DNA of 64,000 bases from Ornithodoros turicata (taxonomy: Eukaryota > Arthropoda > Arachnida > Ixodida > Argasidae): contig NC_088202.1 of NCBI RefSeq assembly GCF_037126465.1, forward strand, positions 81,324,160 to 81,388,159, in the 5' to 3' direction. Positions 35,118 to 46,985 of the stretch are shown piece after piece (positions within the stretch are counted from its first letter, which is position 1; each line of letters starts with the position of its first letter). The position numbers were made by a program, and so were the translations under genes. A model generated the notes under the pieces. That model was not told the DNA's origin, searched no databases, and saw nothing but the letters and a program-made list of their open reading frames with translations.

Positions 35118-37687
35118 CTGAAAGTCAAGAGCAGGATAAGCTTCCATAACGTGGCCGTGCACTGCAGAGGCTACGCCAAAAGAAAGACGAAAAAGATCGT
35201 TGTTTCGAGACAAGCAACTTGTGCAGTTACTTCTAAATGCCGTCGAAGACATCCTTTGATTTATTATGTTCGGTCGGCAGATCGCGCTACGCACTTTCAC
35301 GTACGACGCATGTGACAATAATTACTCAAACAAGGCATGTCACAACCTGTCAACGGTAAATGCGCACGCGGGTTGATAAAACGGAAGAACCTTGCTTTTC
35401 CGTCGTGCGAGCGGCAAGAATAAGACTCCAGGTATTCAATCCATCCTAATGGTACCTTCAATTAGCTTGGTCGATGAATACGGGCTACCGCTTAAAAATC
35501 ATGTCTTCGGTACGCGAACTGTATAATAATTCGCCTGAAAACAAGCGAGAAAAACACGGACGAAACTCTGTAATTTCTTTTTAGTTTCGATTAGGTATGT
35601 CGGCACTTTGTTCGTTCTTTGCAAGATGAGAATATATCGATGTGTACTTACGCGCAAGTTATATGTATACGAATCTCCAACAAAAAATAGAAGCGCGTCT
35701 CGTTTTTTTTTGTTTTTTTTTTCATTCCCATATTGCGATAGGCTCAGTATACAAGTACCATACCTGTTATTCGTTGAGCGCAGATAAAACGCCTCGTTTT
35801 CATGAAGGAGCCAGCACTGTTTAAAACGTCGACCGAAATACAGTTTGGATACGTTAGTTTAGCGCAGCGGATAAATGACGACGTATACTCCAGTGTACAA
35901 TTTTTGCTTTCTTAACGGATATTTCGAAAATAGGAGGGGGGCTTAAATATCGCTCGGGTTATTTTCTTTATTTCGTATAGATCCGTTTGCTGCACCGTTT
36001 CATCGATGTAAAGCACGTTTGGATTCACGCAATCGCTGGGCAAACAACGAATAATGATGAGCAAGCTGAGGACGTATAGGGTAAGCGATCAGTTTGAATT
36101 CCGGCAGTATGTACTGCGCATCGGATCGTGCTGTTACTGAAGATGGTGGTGCTGATAGTGTGAACAGTACTAGGTTGCCGTCGTTCGGCCCATAATTGTT
36201 TCTGAATATCTTCAGAAACGTTTGTGAGGCAACGACGCAGCCCGTTGCCACCACCATTACCCCACCTTATTCTGCAGGTATTTCACAGATATACAGGGTG
36301 TCCTAGAAAACGTGTCACTGAATTATAATAAAAAACTACGCCACCTGGAATCATGCGGTCAACGGCATTTGTTCTTACTAGTTCTTGCCCCCTCCTGATG
36401 TGAATGTCATCTAACTTAAGTTTTATTACGTCGTTTTTTATGAACTGAACTGTATAACGAAACACTGCGCTACACGGCAGTATCGATTGTCATGATACAG
36501 CGGAGACACCATGTCGTGGTTCTTCACGTGGCGGCTGTGTCTAAACCCATCGTGCAGTAGAAGCGCAATAAGCAGCACGAAAGATTGTGATAAGCACCAG
36601 ACGACAATGTCAAACGTTTGAAGGCACTTCAGGAGCATGTCTCGCCTTGTATATAGCATGTGTAGTCACATTCGTTTCTTTCCATCACACATTTACCATG
36701 CCCATAGTGGCCGCAACGCTGAATGTCACAAAATTAGAAGGGCGGTACTTTGTAAAGATGATAACCACACAGAGAAAAGCATTTTCTACGTCGAAAAGTG
36801 TCGGTTGTACCTAGAAAAATGAGGTATTTGTATAGGGGATTGTGTGCTAATGCTAAGTAGACGATTCACCGAATCGTCATACCTTCTTCGAGACGTTCAC
36901 GTCGCTGCCTTCCCCGTTTACACGTAATAATAATGCCATGCGTATTTACACAACTATAGTTATAAGTGCGACAAGACAGGGACAGAAAGAACTAGACCCG
37001 GGCAGGCACCGCGTAGTTCTTTCTGTCCCTGTCTTGTCGCGATTATAACTATGGTTGATCCTTACCAACCGCCGAAACCATTTCGTTACTTGTATTTACA
37101 CAACGCTATAGACCTGTTTCTGCGTGCCAGGTGGCGCCAGCGAGCAGCAACATCAGCGCAAAAAATATGCAATACGCGGGAGTTTAGCAGGCGACGCGGC
37201 ACTTTGGAAGACATGGTCTCGAGTTTTTCGCACTTGGCAAGATGCACCGCATTTTCTGTGGGGTTCCTACAGGTTTTGTAGTTTTCTTTGGCGCCATACC
37301 GCTTCAAACACCACGCAGTACACGCTGATGAAAGTCCCTACTGTTTGGATCCGTGGCCGCATGGGCCTGAAATGGCGCGGTGCAAACTTCGCTGCAACAG
37401 CTCTATTGCTGACTTTCCAAACCTTCTGTCCACCTAGGTCTCATTGTCTACTTTTATAAAATACCGCTACCCTGACTTTTCTCCCAATTACGTATTGGCA
37501 TGTACGTATTTCGCCCGAACCGACTCATTATATCTATTCAATCCACAGAAATATGAGTAAAAGCTTGTTTCCCCCGAGACATGAAAAGCAAGGAAAACGA
37601 CCGCCAAATGACATAACATATACAGGCACGCACAAAGCACCCGGACTTATCGATTATTGAAAGGTTAGGAAAATCGACCATGCTCAC
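35118..37687 (-). other. Intron of the IgSF gene
   Basis: This 2.6 kb intron holds the hairpin element at 36952-37055. An inverted-repeat fragment starts TACAGGGTGTCCTAG at 36293, and there is a T-rich run near 35704-35722. An 85-codon minus-strand frame at 36000-36257 was considered as an exon but lacks convincing splice sites and homology. Confidence 0.65.
36952..37055. repeat. Hairpin MITE with flanking duplication
   Basis: Arms of about 43 bp pair: GCGACAAGACAGGGACAGAA reads into the loop and its reverse complement TTCTGTCCCTGTCTTGTCGC reads out. The outer ends are AACTATAGTTATAA and TTATAACTATGGTT. The host sequence GTATTTACACAAC occurs just before (36941-36953) and again at 37088-37101, so the hairpin plus a short flank sits in a local duplication. 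Confidence 0.7.
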
Positions 37688-37878
37688 AGAAAGAAGCGGC
37701 TCGGCGATGAAACGATTGAGAGCGTTGCCAGTCTTCAATTTGTAGGCTCCCCACTCCCAGAAGGAATCCCGTGGTCTTGGGTCCGAGCAGAACACAACTC
37801 GAATGGAGGCGTCTTCGTCCTTGTTCACTATCACCATTTCTCGGGTCTTGCCACTTTCCGTGAGCACTTGTGGAGGTC
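37688..37878 (-). CDS. IgSF membrane protein, first half of the membrane-proximal Ig domain
   Basis: This 191-nt exon is bounded by the acceptor CTTACGCAG and the donor TCT|GTGAGC. It opens with two bases that complete the Gly codon from the 61395-61579 exon and ends in phase 0, matching the next exon. It encodes 63 residues. PPQVLTESGKTREMVIVNK leads to the B-strand cysteine (VVFCSDPRPRDSFW), then to a C-strand written WEWGAYKLKTG instead of a plain WxxxG, and ends with RFIAEPLLS. With the 34982-35117 exon it forms one Ig-like domain directly before the membrane. This 'W-WG ... CY.SRL ... VEN' style recalls arthropod fasciclin-3-type adhesion proteins, but that assignment is from memory and needs a search. 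Confidence 0.85.
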
Positions 37879-38914
37879 CTGCGTAAGTTCCGCAAGATAA
37901 TCATTATCGCTGCGGAATTCTTTGTGTGTCCATGATATATGGTTGTTGCTCCTGTTTCTGTACAAGTATCCTAGAATGAACGGTGACTTTTTTTGTTCCA
38001 TGTTGCATGCGTGTGAGTGTGCCTCCCATGCTTGGAAAATAAGCAACATGTGTCATAAAAGACCGCACTACATATAGGTGACTCAATAGGTTTTGTGCTG
38101 CAACGTTTCTGTCCTGTTCCCACAGTATCATCAAATAACCATTCGGTACAGCTTTTGCGAATGTATTTTTCCACAGTCTCGGTATTCTCAACAACGTATT
38201 TTGCATACGCAACTTAGCACAGCCTATCTGCAATTGTAATATGGGCGCATGTGCACGTATCAGAGGCGCAGCGAAACAGACAACGACGCTTGTAACACCA
38301 CGATAACAAGATAAAGCGCAACAAGACAACGTAGCTATGGTAGCTCCAAAATTATCCAGTGCATGTGTTGGTAACCGGGGCTTCGCATCCCCGCTTTCTG
38401 AGAGAGGGAGAGAGAAAAAAAAACCTCAATAATCAGAAACGCGGAATAAAACTAATAATTTAAGCTGCGCGCCATGACGTGCAACATTAGGAGCTATCGT
38501 GCGGTCTCACGGATATGCTTTTAGGTTACTGACCAATTCATTTACATTATGAACAAAAGCACAAAAATGCAATTCCGCCAAATTGGATCCAGCAAGGATG
38601 AACTGCTGTAATGTCCGCCCTTATAGCGAGACGGTGTTGTGAAGATGAATACAAAGCTGATGAAGAGAAGAAGAAAAGAAAATACTGATGTATCTCGTAC
38701 ATACAAAGACCTACTGTCTTTTTTTTATCTTCCCCTCCCCCTACTGTCCATAAAAGTATGATATTTCGCTTTGCACGTCCCGAAACTAGAAACCTAAAAC
38801 CGTAGTATATTATACCAAGACATCTATACGCCGCCTGCTTGGGACTGTTCTGTAGAGCGCTGCATACAGCATTGCATTATTAATATCTTAATGTTTGAAT
38901 AAGATCACAATCTA

Positions 38915-39458
38915 CAGGGTTAGTCTAACAATCGTTACACATTTGGATCGCATCGTAAAAATAGAAGACGGGGTCTATCCTGCTCCAAGCTTCGCAGATT
39001 GGAATTTTCTGTGTGTTATGATCCTTTAGAAAATCAACAATCCAGCAAAATTCCACCCCATGCACTCTCAGTATAGCCTATCTCACTCAAAAGCCGCCAT
39101 TTTGTGTGTGTGTGTTTCAGTTTCATATCGCCACATACAGGTGGCATAACATACAGAAGAACAGGATTAAAGTATGTCGCATTGTTGTAGGCAGCGCGAC
39201 CTGGGTGCGGTGATGTGAACGTGAAACAGAGACAAAAAAAAAATACCGGTGTTTGAGTGAAACATGCAATCGAAAACGCATGGGGCGAGATTATGCTTAA
39301 TTTTTAAGTTTATTTCTACAGAACCACAACGCTTGCAAAATATTCCAATAAAACGTCAGCCAAATGCCTATCAGTCTGCAAAGTTTGGGGCGGGGTACTC
39401 GCCGTCTTCTATTTTTACGATGACATTGAAATTTGTAATGATTCCTAGACTAACTCTG
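38915..39458. mobile_element. Tc1/mariner-type MITE with TA duplication
   Basis: Inverted ends CAGGGTTAGTCTAACAATCG and GATTCCTAGACTAACTCTG pair for about 85 bp with mismatches, including the shared ATCGTAAAAATAGAAGACGG. TA flanks both sides (38913-38914 and 39459-39460). No transposase frame is present in the 544 bp. Confidence 0.7.
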
Positions 39459-39534
39459 TAGTAACGATGCTGTTCCAGGTAACAGTTCCAGGCACGTGGG
39501 TCAAAGAATAGCAGTTGACGAAAATCCCACACAC

Positions 39535-39687
39535 CCCAAGCAGCACAATGTACTGAAAGTCGAGTGCAATATGGGTGGACGGTACGTGTCTTATCAATGT
39601 TCCTTAGGTTCAAGAGTCTGTTCAAGGTCTTCCACCTACCCGTCCACCCCTATTGCACTCGACTTTCAGTACATTGTGTTGCTTGGG
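39535..39687. mobile_element. 153-bp fold-back element, copy 1
   Basis: The ends are CCCAAGCAGCACAATGTACT and its near reverse complement; the arms (about 55 bp) include GTCGAGTGCAAT and a GGGTGGACGG segment. The loop carries GTTCAAGAGTCTGTTCAAGG. AC flanks both sides. Three further copies lie at 39808, 45043 and 45557. Confidence 0.85.
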
Positions 39688-39807
39688 ACTGATCCCGCTG
39701 CTGGTGGGTTGGCACGTGGGTTTAAGGAAATGGCAAGCCATTCTTTAATTGAAGCGCGCAAATGGACGTTGTGCGGCTTAAGTGTTGAGTTATAGTCCTT
39801 GTATATT

Positions 39808-39960
39808 CCCAAGCAGCACAATGTACTAAAAGTCGAGTGCAATAGGGGTGGACGGGTAGGTGGACGGCCTTGAACAGACTTGTTAACCTAGAGAAAATTG
39901 ATAAGACACATACCGGCCACCCCTATTGCACTCGACTTTCAGTACATTGTGCTGCTTGGG
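39808..39960. mobile_element. 153-bp fold-back element, copy 2
   Basis: Same termini and length as copy 1, with the loop in opposite orientation. TT flanks both sides. The two copies are only 120 bp apart. Confidence 0.85.
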
Positions 39961-40502
39961 TTTCATTGCCTCAGCTCCTCCTGCATTACACAATGACCTT
40001 CTTCCTCGCGTGTCCTTTACCGAACTGCACGTCAGAGAACACCTTTATCTCCCTCTCTTACTCGGTATTACTGACTTTAACGCTGAGCACCCTCACACGC
40101 CGAAGACGCGCTCCTCTGATCCCTTCTCGTGCAACGCAGCGTGAGGAACCTCTCACTCGAGCACGTACTCCGGGGCGAGCGTGCGGAAAGGACATCGCTA
40201 GAATGAATTCCGGGTTCACCTTCGCGTATGCTGCTCTAGATGCGAAAACAGGCTCATCAAGGCTAGCCGTGATCAAGGGCTTGGAGGCGTCGCAGAAAGT
40301 ATGCGTCATTGGAACAGCCGCTTGCCCCGAAGGCAAATAGATGCCTTGCAAAACTTGTAGCGCCACCTGTTGTGCGTAGTACGAGAGCCTCCGGGAATCA
40401 TGGGAATACCGTTCTTTCGCAAGTACTGCTCTGGGCAATGCCGCATCATCTGAGGATAGCTCGTTCGTGTAATTTTATTTCTGTCTGTCACATGCGAATT
40501 GA
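39961..40502. other. Intron sequence, no gene
   Basis: A 156-codon plus-strand frame (39870-40340) begins inside the fold-back element and continues into intron, so it is not a gene. Nothing else was recognised. Confidence 0.5.
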
Positions 40503-40510
40503 TATTTGGC

Positions 40511-41691
40511 CGGTGTTGTACATAACGGCGCTACTATAGCGCCGCTACCGTATTGGCTACTTTTTCGGTAGCGGAGTAGCGATCGCGCTACATTTTAAGT
40601 TGGTAACGGAAAAAGTATTTCCGACACAAATACGGGTAGCGGCGGACTCTTTCTCCACTACCGCTGCCGCTACTTTTCATAATATGGAAGACGTAGAACA
40701 CCGAGAGAAAAAGTGAGATAACGATGAAGCAGAATTTCTTCTTGTTATTCCTTTTAGTTACTTGTTAATCAGGCAGACTGATGTGTCGATCTTCCTCAAT
40801 TTCACTAACTTTTATAAGCTAAGCGCAACAGAATAGTTAGGAATATAATTTGCGTTATTATGTGGTTTCTATAACTTTTTAGCTCATATTTGCGAAACAC
40901 ACAGAGGTATGTATAACATACTGCGTAATATTGGCCACGAAGCTAGTTTCCGTCATACAATCAGTTGCAAAACTAACGTGAGCCTGTTGATGACATATTT
41001 AAAACTGTGGCGCGGCGCTGTGCTCCTTCACCCTCTCACATTGGGAGTGAAGGGAAGACGCGTCTCTGGAGATGCGCAATGAACAAAATGACGAAAAATG
41101 GTGTTCCTTCACAATTTTTTTGCGGACGACCTATCGAACGGATTTTTGTTCTGAAAACAGCTACGGTATCAGGTGACCGAAGGGACCACATGTTCTCATT
41201 GGGACAACTTCGTAGCTTTTATAATTAAAAAGTCAATTAACGATTTTCAGGTAATTAGTCATTCGACGGTTGAACAACAGATGGCCAAGAACGTCCGCCG
41301 ACCCAGAGATGATAGAAGTGAAAACATGATGTATATAGCCCTTATCGTTTTCTTTTATGAAAAATCTGTATGAAAAAAGACACCCTGTATATTGGCTGTA
41401 GGTAATGGTATACGTTATACTGCATGCTAGCTATGTGAGGGAACTTAAATATTCCACCGTCTTTAGACACATTCGACAAGACAACGAGATGCCTGCGGTG
41501 AGGTGTTGCATTGAGAAGGGTACGGTAGCGGATAAGTAGTGGCATAGTGTTTATGTTACTTTTATTTGGTAGCGGTAGCGGTATCTCGTTGCTTTTTGAA
41601 ATTTGTAGCGACGCTAGCATTCCGTTACTTTTCTGTGTAGTAGCGGGTAGCGGTATTTCGTTACTTAGTTCTGGTAGCGGCTACAACACTG
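40511..41691. mobile_element. hAT-type non-autonomous element with 8-bp duplication
   Basis: TATTTGGC occurs at 40503-40510 and 41692-41699, an 8-bp target duplication as made by hAT transposases. The ends read CGGTGTTGTACATAACGG and the inverted GGTAGCGGCTACAACACTG, matching the hAT CAGTGTTGTA-type terminus. Both subterminal regions are full of GTAGCGGTAGCGG repeats, likely transposase-binding sites. The 1181-bp interior contains no transposase. It holds a segment (about 41000-41240) related in inverted form to 44640-44885. Confidence 0.85.
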
Positions 41692-41909
41692 TATTTGGCA
41701 CGACACTGTAACAAATATTTAATTATTTGGCACGTTATTTCTTCTCTCTAAAAGTTGCTTTTTTTAGCTCGCACAGCATGATTGTCGGCGGCCGTCACCG
41801 TCACACAGCGTCATTACCCTGTCCTTTACCTTGTTAGCGTCCATTACCATCCCCATTAGCGTCCTCTACACTGTTAGGTACGCTGATCTGGGCATACCGT
41901 AACAATCCG

Positions 41910-42413
41910 TTAAAAGGAGGTCGCATCCGGAAACCCATCTATGAAACCGATACCACTATGTTCGGTATCTGCCGACAATCTACCTGGCTAATTGTTTGGT
42001 CCGAAAAGTGCTTAGATATTATATAAACCAACTGTGAAGATCAGCGCGGCTTCCGCGGCCGCAGACGCTCTGGCGGTGTGACGTCACGACGTCACTCCCT
42101 AAGCGGAGTGTGAGAACGCGGCGCTCCGAGGAGGAAAGGCACCGTCCAGCCACACGCCCAGTAACTGGATGAGACGCCCGCACGGCAGGGGCGTGCCTTT
42201 TCTCATGGTCACGCCCTTATTGGTTCCTAGAGAGTGACGTCTTCTCATTTTTCCAGAGGGGAAATTACCGGAATACTCTCAACATCCGACGTCTGGCCTT
42301 GTCTTGTATTCCGTCGAATACTTACAGTAAAACTACACTACTGTTTCGCGTAGGATTTTCGAAACGCGGTAAGTGGTCCAGGAGGAATAAAATGGATGCG
42401 AGCGTCCCTTTAA
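41910..42413. mobile_element. MITE with TTAA-edged ends, copy 2 (inverted)
   Basis: The left edge TTAAAAGGAGGTCGCATCC and the right edge GGATGCGAGCGTCCCTTTAA are inverted relative to each other. The interior aligns with 17994-18520 read backwards, including GAAACCGATACCACTATGTTCGG versus its complement. Confidence 0.7.
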
Positions 42414-45042
42414 GGTAAAGTTGACACGTTATTCGCCGGGGACGATCTTGTTGACGACGTACAGGGAAACGTGAAACCGAATCATCGCAGTTTAACGAGC
42501 TTATACATTGTTCGGTTATCTTATTTTCTACTTTGTCGACGTTTCAGTGTCGAACTCGAATGCACTTGCGTAAGCTTCAGCAGAACTGAGAATAGCATGC
42601 AGAGCTTGGCGAAGATACGCGCGGGCAGCATAGCTCTGGAAAACGCAACCCGTCCTCCATGGGGGGGGGGGGGGGGGTATAAACAGATATTAAGCAGAGC
42701 TAAAGTAACATGGCTATGCCTTATCCACGCCATCTATTCATCGTGTAAACCACAAGTTAGGTATAGAACCATGAGGACATCTTGCGGTTGCAATGGGAAT
42801 GAATGGGACATCTGTAAGTTCATACCTTCGGAATCGTTTATGTACCTTTACCTGTGCAAACTATAATCTATAACATACTTGTGGTAGAGACAGTAACGCC
42901 TCAGCTTAACAGTAGTCTCAGTGAAAAGCACAGTCGCTAATACAAAGTCGTTCTGATCGCGAGTAGTAGTTTATGGTAGTGTATTTTCTCAAATAACCAA
43001 CTCTGCCTGTCCTTGCTTGTAAACTCGGTTGTCGCGCGAAGGCGGATCAAGAACTTGGGAAAGCTAGATGTGTACGCGACTATGTGCACTACAGTGAATG
43101 ACAAGCTCTTTGGTTGGCCCTCCACTTTGGTGCCAATGCGAAATTTTGTGGCGATTAATGTGCACGAAGTTTCGCCTCCGCCTCACACCCATGCGCTATG
43201 ATGAGCATGAGTTTGTGCGCCACTTTGTCTATGTTTGCGTTTGTCGCATTATCTTCTTTCCTCTCGTTCGTCTCCGCCGCGGCGATTATTGTTATTATTA
43301 TTATTATTTTGTTCTAGTCTCTTTTTCGCCGAATTTCTAGCAAGTTTCGCTGAGAAAGTAGCGTTCTCAAACTAAATCGAATTTTTTTCACTAAATCGCA
43401 CTAAATCGAATTTTCCGCGTATTCCAAAATTCCCACAACTTTATGAATATCTACACTATATGGTGTATACGTTGACACCTGTAGAGTTCAAGTAATATTC
43501 CTCGAGGAAGGAATAAGACTTCTGGACCTTGAAGGAGGTACAGCACTTATTCCCATAAAGGGATCAAGACGGTTTTCCATTCTTGTCGTTTCCTGAGGCA
43601 GTATCAAAACAAAGCCGACAGGAGTGCGCATTTATGTGGACAACTCGATAGTTTGCAAATGAAAGTAGATCCATCACCATTCAACAAAATGTTTATTGCC
43701 GTTTTCTTACCCAACGAACATCACTCTCACTTTCTTCAGCAAAAATATCCAGCCCTAAAACCTTTCACCAGTACTCTTCACGTTTCAAATCGCGTATTTG
43801 TAGCGTACATCAGGCCTGTACAGCCTTGCTTGAGGTCCCACTGCTGGCCTTACCTAGATTCGGCAAAATATGCCACACGATGTTATATTCGTATCGTGAA
43901 GTAGTGACAAAGAAGTTTGTGCATTAGAAACATCAATTCACGCAACTTTCTTCCGTAATTCCGCAAGAACGTGCAAGAGAGTTTTATTTAAAGAAACAAA
44001 AAACTTGTGAACAGGCGCCAAAAAATATTCTAGAGAGGCCTTAATATTTTTAAATACTTCCGCAACTGCATGGCAGAGTCTCGAGTCCTGCGGAGCCCTA
44101 CGCCTATGTCTCCGGTTGCAGAAAAAGAAAAAAAGAGAAAGAAAACAGACTTCCATTAGGCTTGTGGGTGGAGGCCGTTGCCTAACGACGTTTTAACGAT
44201 AGCACCAGCCAATCTGAAAAGGAAAAACACTCTCGATCTTCAACCTCGACGCATATCCTATCCTTTCAGTATAACCTCATGTACAGCAAATTCGATCCGA
44301 GGAGTGCTACGCGTGGGCGTAACTTGTCAAAAGAGCCAGCTGATTATCCGCCAGTGGCACACCTTCGGTACATATTGCAATTGATGGGGCAGCCTCAGCA
44401 CGCAACATTTATTAGCTGGAACATCTAAAAAGCGTTGTTCAGCTAAAAAGAAAGAAAGAAAGAAAACAGTTCAGCGACGAAAGCTGCAGGAAAACACTGA
44501 CAACCTCGTACGCGTTTCCGCCGCAAGCGGTAAAAAGTTGTGTCAAATGTTTCATGATATTGATATTTTCAAAGCCTATCTCGTAGAAAAATAAAATAAT
44601 TAGCGGCCTACAAGACAGAGATACAGGGTGCCTTAACTGTTTAATTATAAAAGCTACGAAGTTGTTCCACTAAGAATGTCTGTTCCTTTCGGTCACCTGA
44701 TATCGTAGCCGTTTTCAGAACAAAAATCCGTTCGGTAGATCGTCCGCAAAAAATTCGTGAAGGAACACATTTTTTTTCTTTATTTTGTTCATTCCGCAGC
44801 TTCGGAGACGCGTCTTTCCTTCACCCCCAATGTGGGAGGGTGAAGGAGCACAGTGCCGCCTCATGCGTCGAAGCTGAGCTTTAACTTGCGGAAACAAAAC
44901 AAAAACACATGTATCGGATGACGCTCTCGGAACTACCCTTATCTTGGGTTGCATTTCTGTTTTCTTTCAATCTTTTTCCAGGACGCAAGAGGCGACAGTG
45001 TGCTCTATCATCCTCTCCCATTGGCGGTGAAGGAAAGACGGA
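42414..45042. other. Intron sequence with simple repeats
   Basis: It contains a poly-G run at 42661-42677, a (TTA)n run at 43288-43310 and a (AAAG)n run at 44447-44465. The segment 44626-44890 starts with TACAGGGTGCCTTAACTG and is related in inverted form to part of the hAT element at 40511. No exon or gene. Confidence 0.45.
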
Positions 45043-45195
45043 CCCAGGCAGCACAATGTACTGAAAGTCGAGTGCAATAGGGGTGGACGGGTAGGTGGAA
45101 TGCCTTGAACATACTCGTGAAACTAAAGCACATTGATAAGACACATGCCGTCCACCCCTATTGCACTCGACTTTCAGTACATTGTGCTGCCTGGG
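45043..45195. mobile_element. 153-bp fold-back element, copy 3
   Basis: Its ends are CCCAGGCAGCACAATGTACT and the inverse. GA flanks both sides. The loop has the CCTTGAACATACTCGTGAAA variant. Confidence 0.85.
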
Positions 45196-45320
45196 GAGAG
45201 ACACACACACACATACATATATATAAATGTGATGATGATGTGGTGGGTCATTCACCGCCGTTATGGCGGTACACTGCACCATTGCGCTCGTGGAAGGGAT
45301 GAGAAAGTGATGATGCAAAC
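45196..45320 (-). mobile_element. LINE 3' UTR fragment with TG-repeat tail
   Basis: On the minus strand the sequence GCAGTGTACCGCC, a GGCGGTGAATGACCCACC segment and a TG microsatellite (45199-45215) match the 3' end of the LINE fragment at 62322-62715. No coding part remains here. Confidence 0.5.
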
Positions 45321-45556
45321 AGCTTTGCACATCACCACTACATATCTGCGCTTATCGTACCGAGGAAGGGCAAGAGCTGTGCGGCAGGATGAAATGACTG
45401 ATACGGCAAGCGACTGCGAACACATGAAGGAACGAAAGGAAGAAAAAAAACAAAACAAATATACTGAAACATACCGCGATAAGGATTTTCCAACATTGCA
45501 TGACTTTTTTTCTGTTACGCTAACTGAGGGCGGAGATATCGGCGTCACAGTCGCTA

Positions 45557-45711
45557 CCCAAGCAGCAAAATGTACTGTGAAAGTCGAGTGCAATAGGGGT
45601 GGACGGGTAGGTGGAAGGCCTTGAACAGACTGATGAAACTAAAGAACATTGGTAAGACACATACCGTCCACCCCTATTGCACTCGACTTTCAGTACATTG
45701 TGCTGCTTGGG
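45557..45711. mobile_element. 155-bp fold-back element, copy 4
   Basis: Its ends are CCCAAGCAGCAAAATGTACT and the inverse. TA flanks both sides. It is two bases longer than the other copies. Confidence 0.85.
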
Positions 45712-46834
45712 TACTTCGGCGATCACTTTCTGTTTCCAGCGGACGGCTGAGATAGTACGCGCTGAGATTACCTTAGGGAATCATCAGAGGTTCGAGCGGA
45801 TCATGTCGTGATCAGGCTATAATATTGCAATTGCAATGTGCTCAATAAAGTCAGTAAATAAAAAGTTCATAAAAATATCTCTATTAATTAGTCCCATAAC
45901 TGAGCAAAAAATTGGTCTCCTAGTAGGAGCCCCGTCGAGTACACCAATGACAAAAGTAAAACCGCCTTAAGGAAACTCCCCTTTTTATGAAAATTTGTTG
46001 CAGATAAAAGGAAACACCCTGTATATCATCACACCTGTTAAAATATTGTGAAATGACAGGAAGACTGGATGCGCCGTTGCCTTTGGGAATGAGCCAGTTT
46101 GTTTTGTAGCGGATAGGGCGCTTCGTTTAAGGTTATGATCCTTCCTTACCTTTTTATCTGTTTCCTTAAATCTCAAAAGGATGTGAATAGCCATAGACCC
46201 GAAGTCTTTTGCAAACCTTCTAGTTTCGCTTACATCATATTTTCGCTACGTATACTCACTACCCGACAATAGGCAGGAACACCTGGACATACACCAAGCG
46301 CGTACGAAAGTGCCGACAGTGCAGAGTTGCGCCTAACTCGTTACAAGTAGCTCGTTACTTGCTAACGGTTACTTTTTTGGCAACGAAGTAACGATTCATT
46401 TACTTTTTAAGAAATGGTAATAGTAACGGAAGTTATTATTAACGGCGAGTTTTCGGTTACTAGGTTTTGCACGGCTGAGTTCGAAACAGTGGTCGGTGCT
46501 CTCTGCTGCCACTCTCAACCTGTTCACGCTATCCCTATCAACTGCTAATGCAGAGAGAGCATTTTCGAAGGAACGCTGCAAGTTCAGGCTTTATAGCAGC
46601 TGGTACTGCAATGAAAAAAAGAAAAAAAAAACAAGCGTTGTGTGTGTGTGTATGTATACGAAATGATACTTTCGTTTCTCGACGATTTTCATCAAACGAC
46701 TTCACATTTTAAATTGTACCACTGAAGACCACCGATTCCGTGTTAACGCCGCGAAACAACTTTGCCGCTGTGAGGGGAGTACAGATGTGGACAGATGAAG
46801 AGAGGGCAGCAGGAAGGAGTGGGGGGTTAGCATA
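45712..46834. other. Intron sequence, no gene
   Basis: A CACCCTGTATATC end-motif lies at 46009-46021 and a CTCGTTACTTGCTAACGGTTAC cluster at 46345-46370 resembles hAT subterminal repeats. A small (GT)n lies at 46640-46652. No exon. Confidence 0.4.
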
Positions 46835-46985
46835 CAGCCTGGGCCGACTTCAGAGGGAACTGTGCCGACATTCGTCCGGAAAGTCTGCCAGAAAACCTCA
46901 GACAGCACACCAGGTGATTCGAAACCGCCACCTCCCAGTCTTCAGCACGGCCTTAATTGGATCCCACCAACGAGAGGATGTTCTT
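46835..46985 (-). mobile_element. tRNA-derived SINE, family 1, degenerate
   Basis: On the minus strand it shows the decayed B box GGTTTCGAATCACC, then GTGTGCTGTCTGAGG and GTCGGCACAGTTCCCTCTG, followed by AAGTCGGCCCAGGCTG. It is more diverged than the copies at 3521 and 22001. Confidence 0.65.

Noticed and set aside
36000..36257. Extra exon of the IgSF gene
   Set aside because: The flanking exons already join in phase without it, no strong acceptor/donor pair was seen, and the translation does not look Ig-like.
44626..46018. A 1.4 kb mariner-type element with TACAGGGTG ends
   Set aside because: Only about ten bases at each end match as inverted repeats, and the interior is a patchwork of other elements. 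The pairing may be chance.
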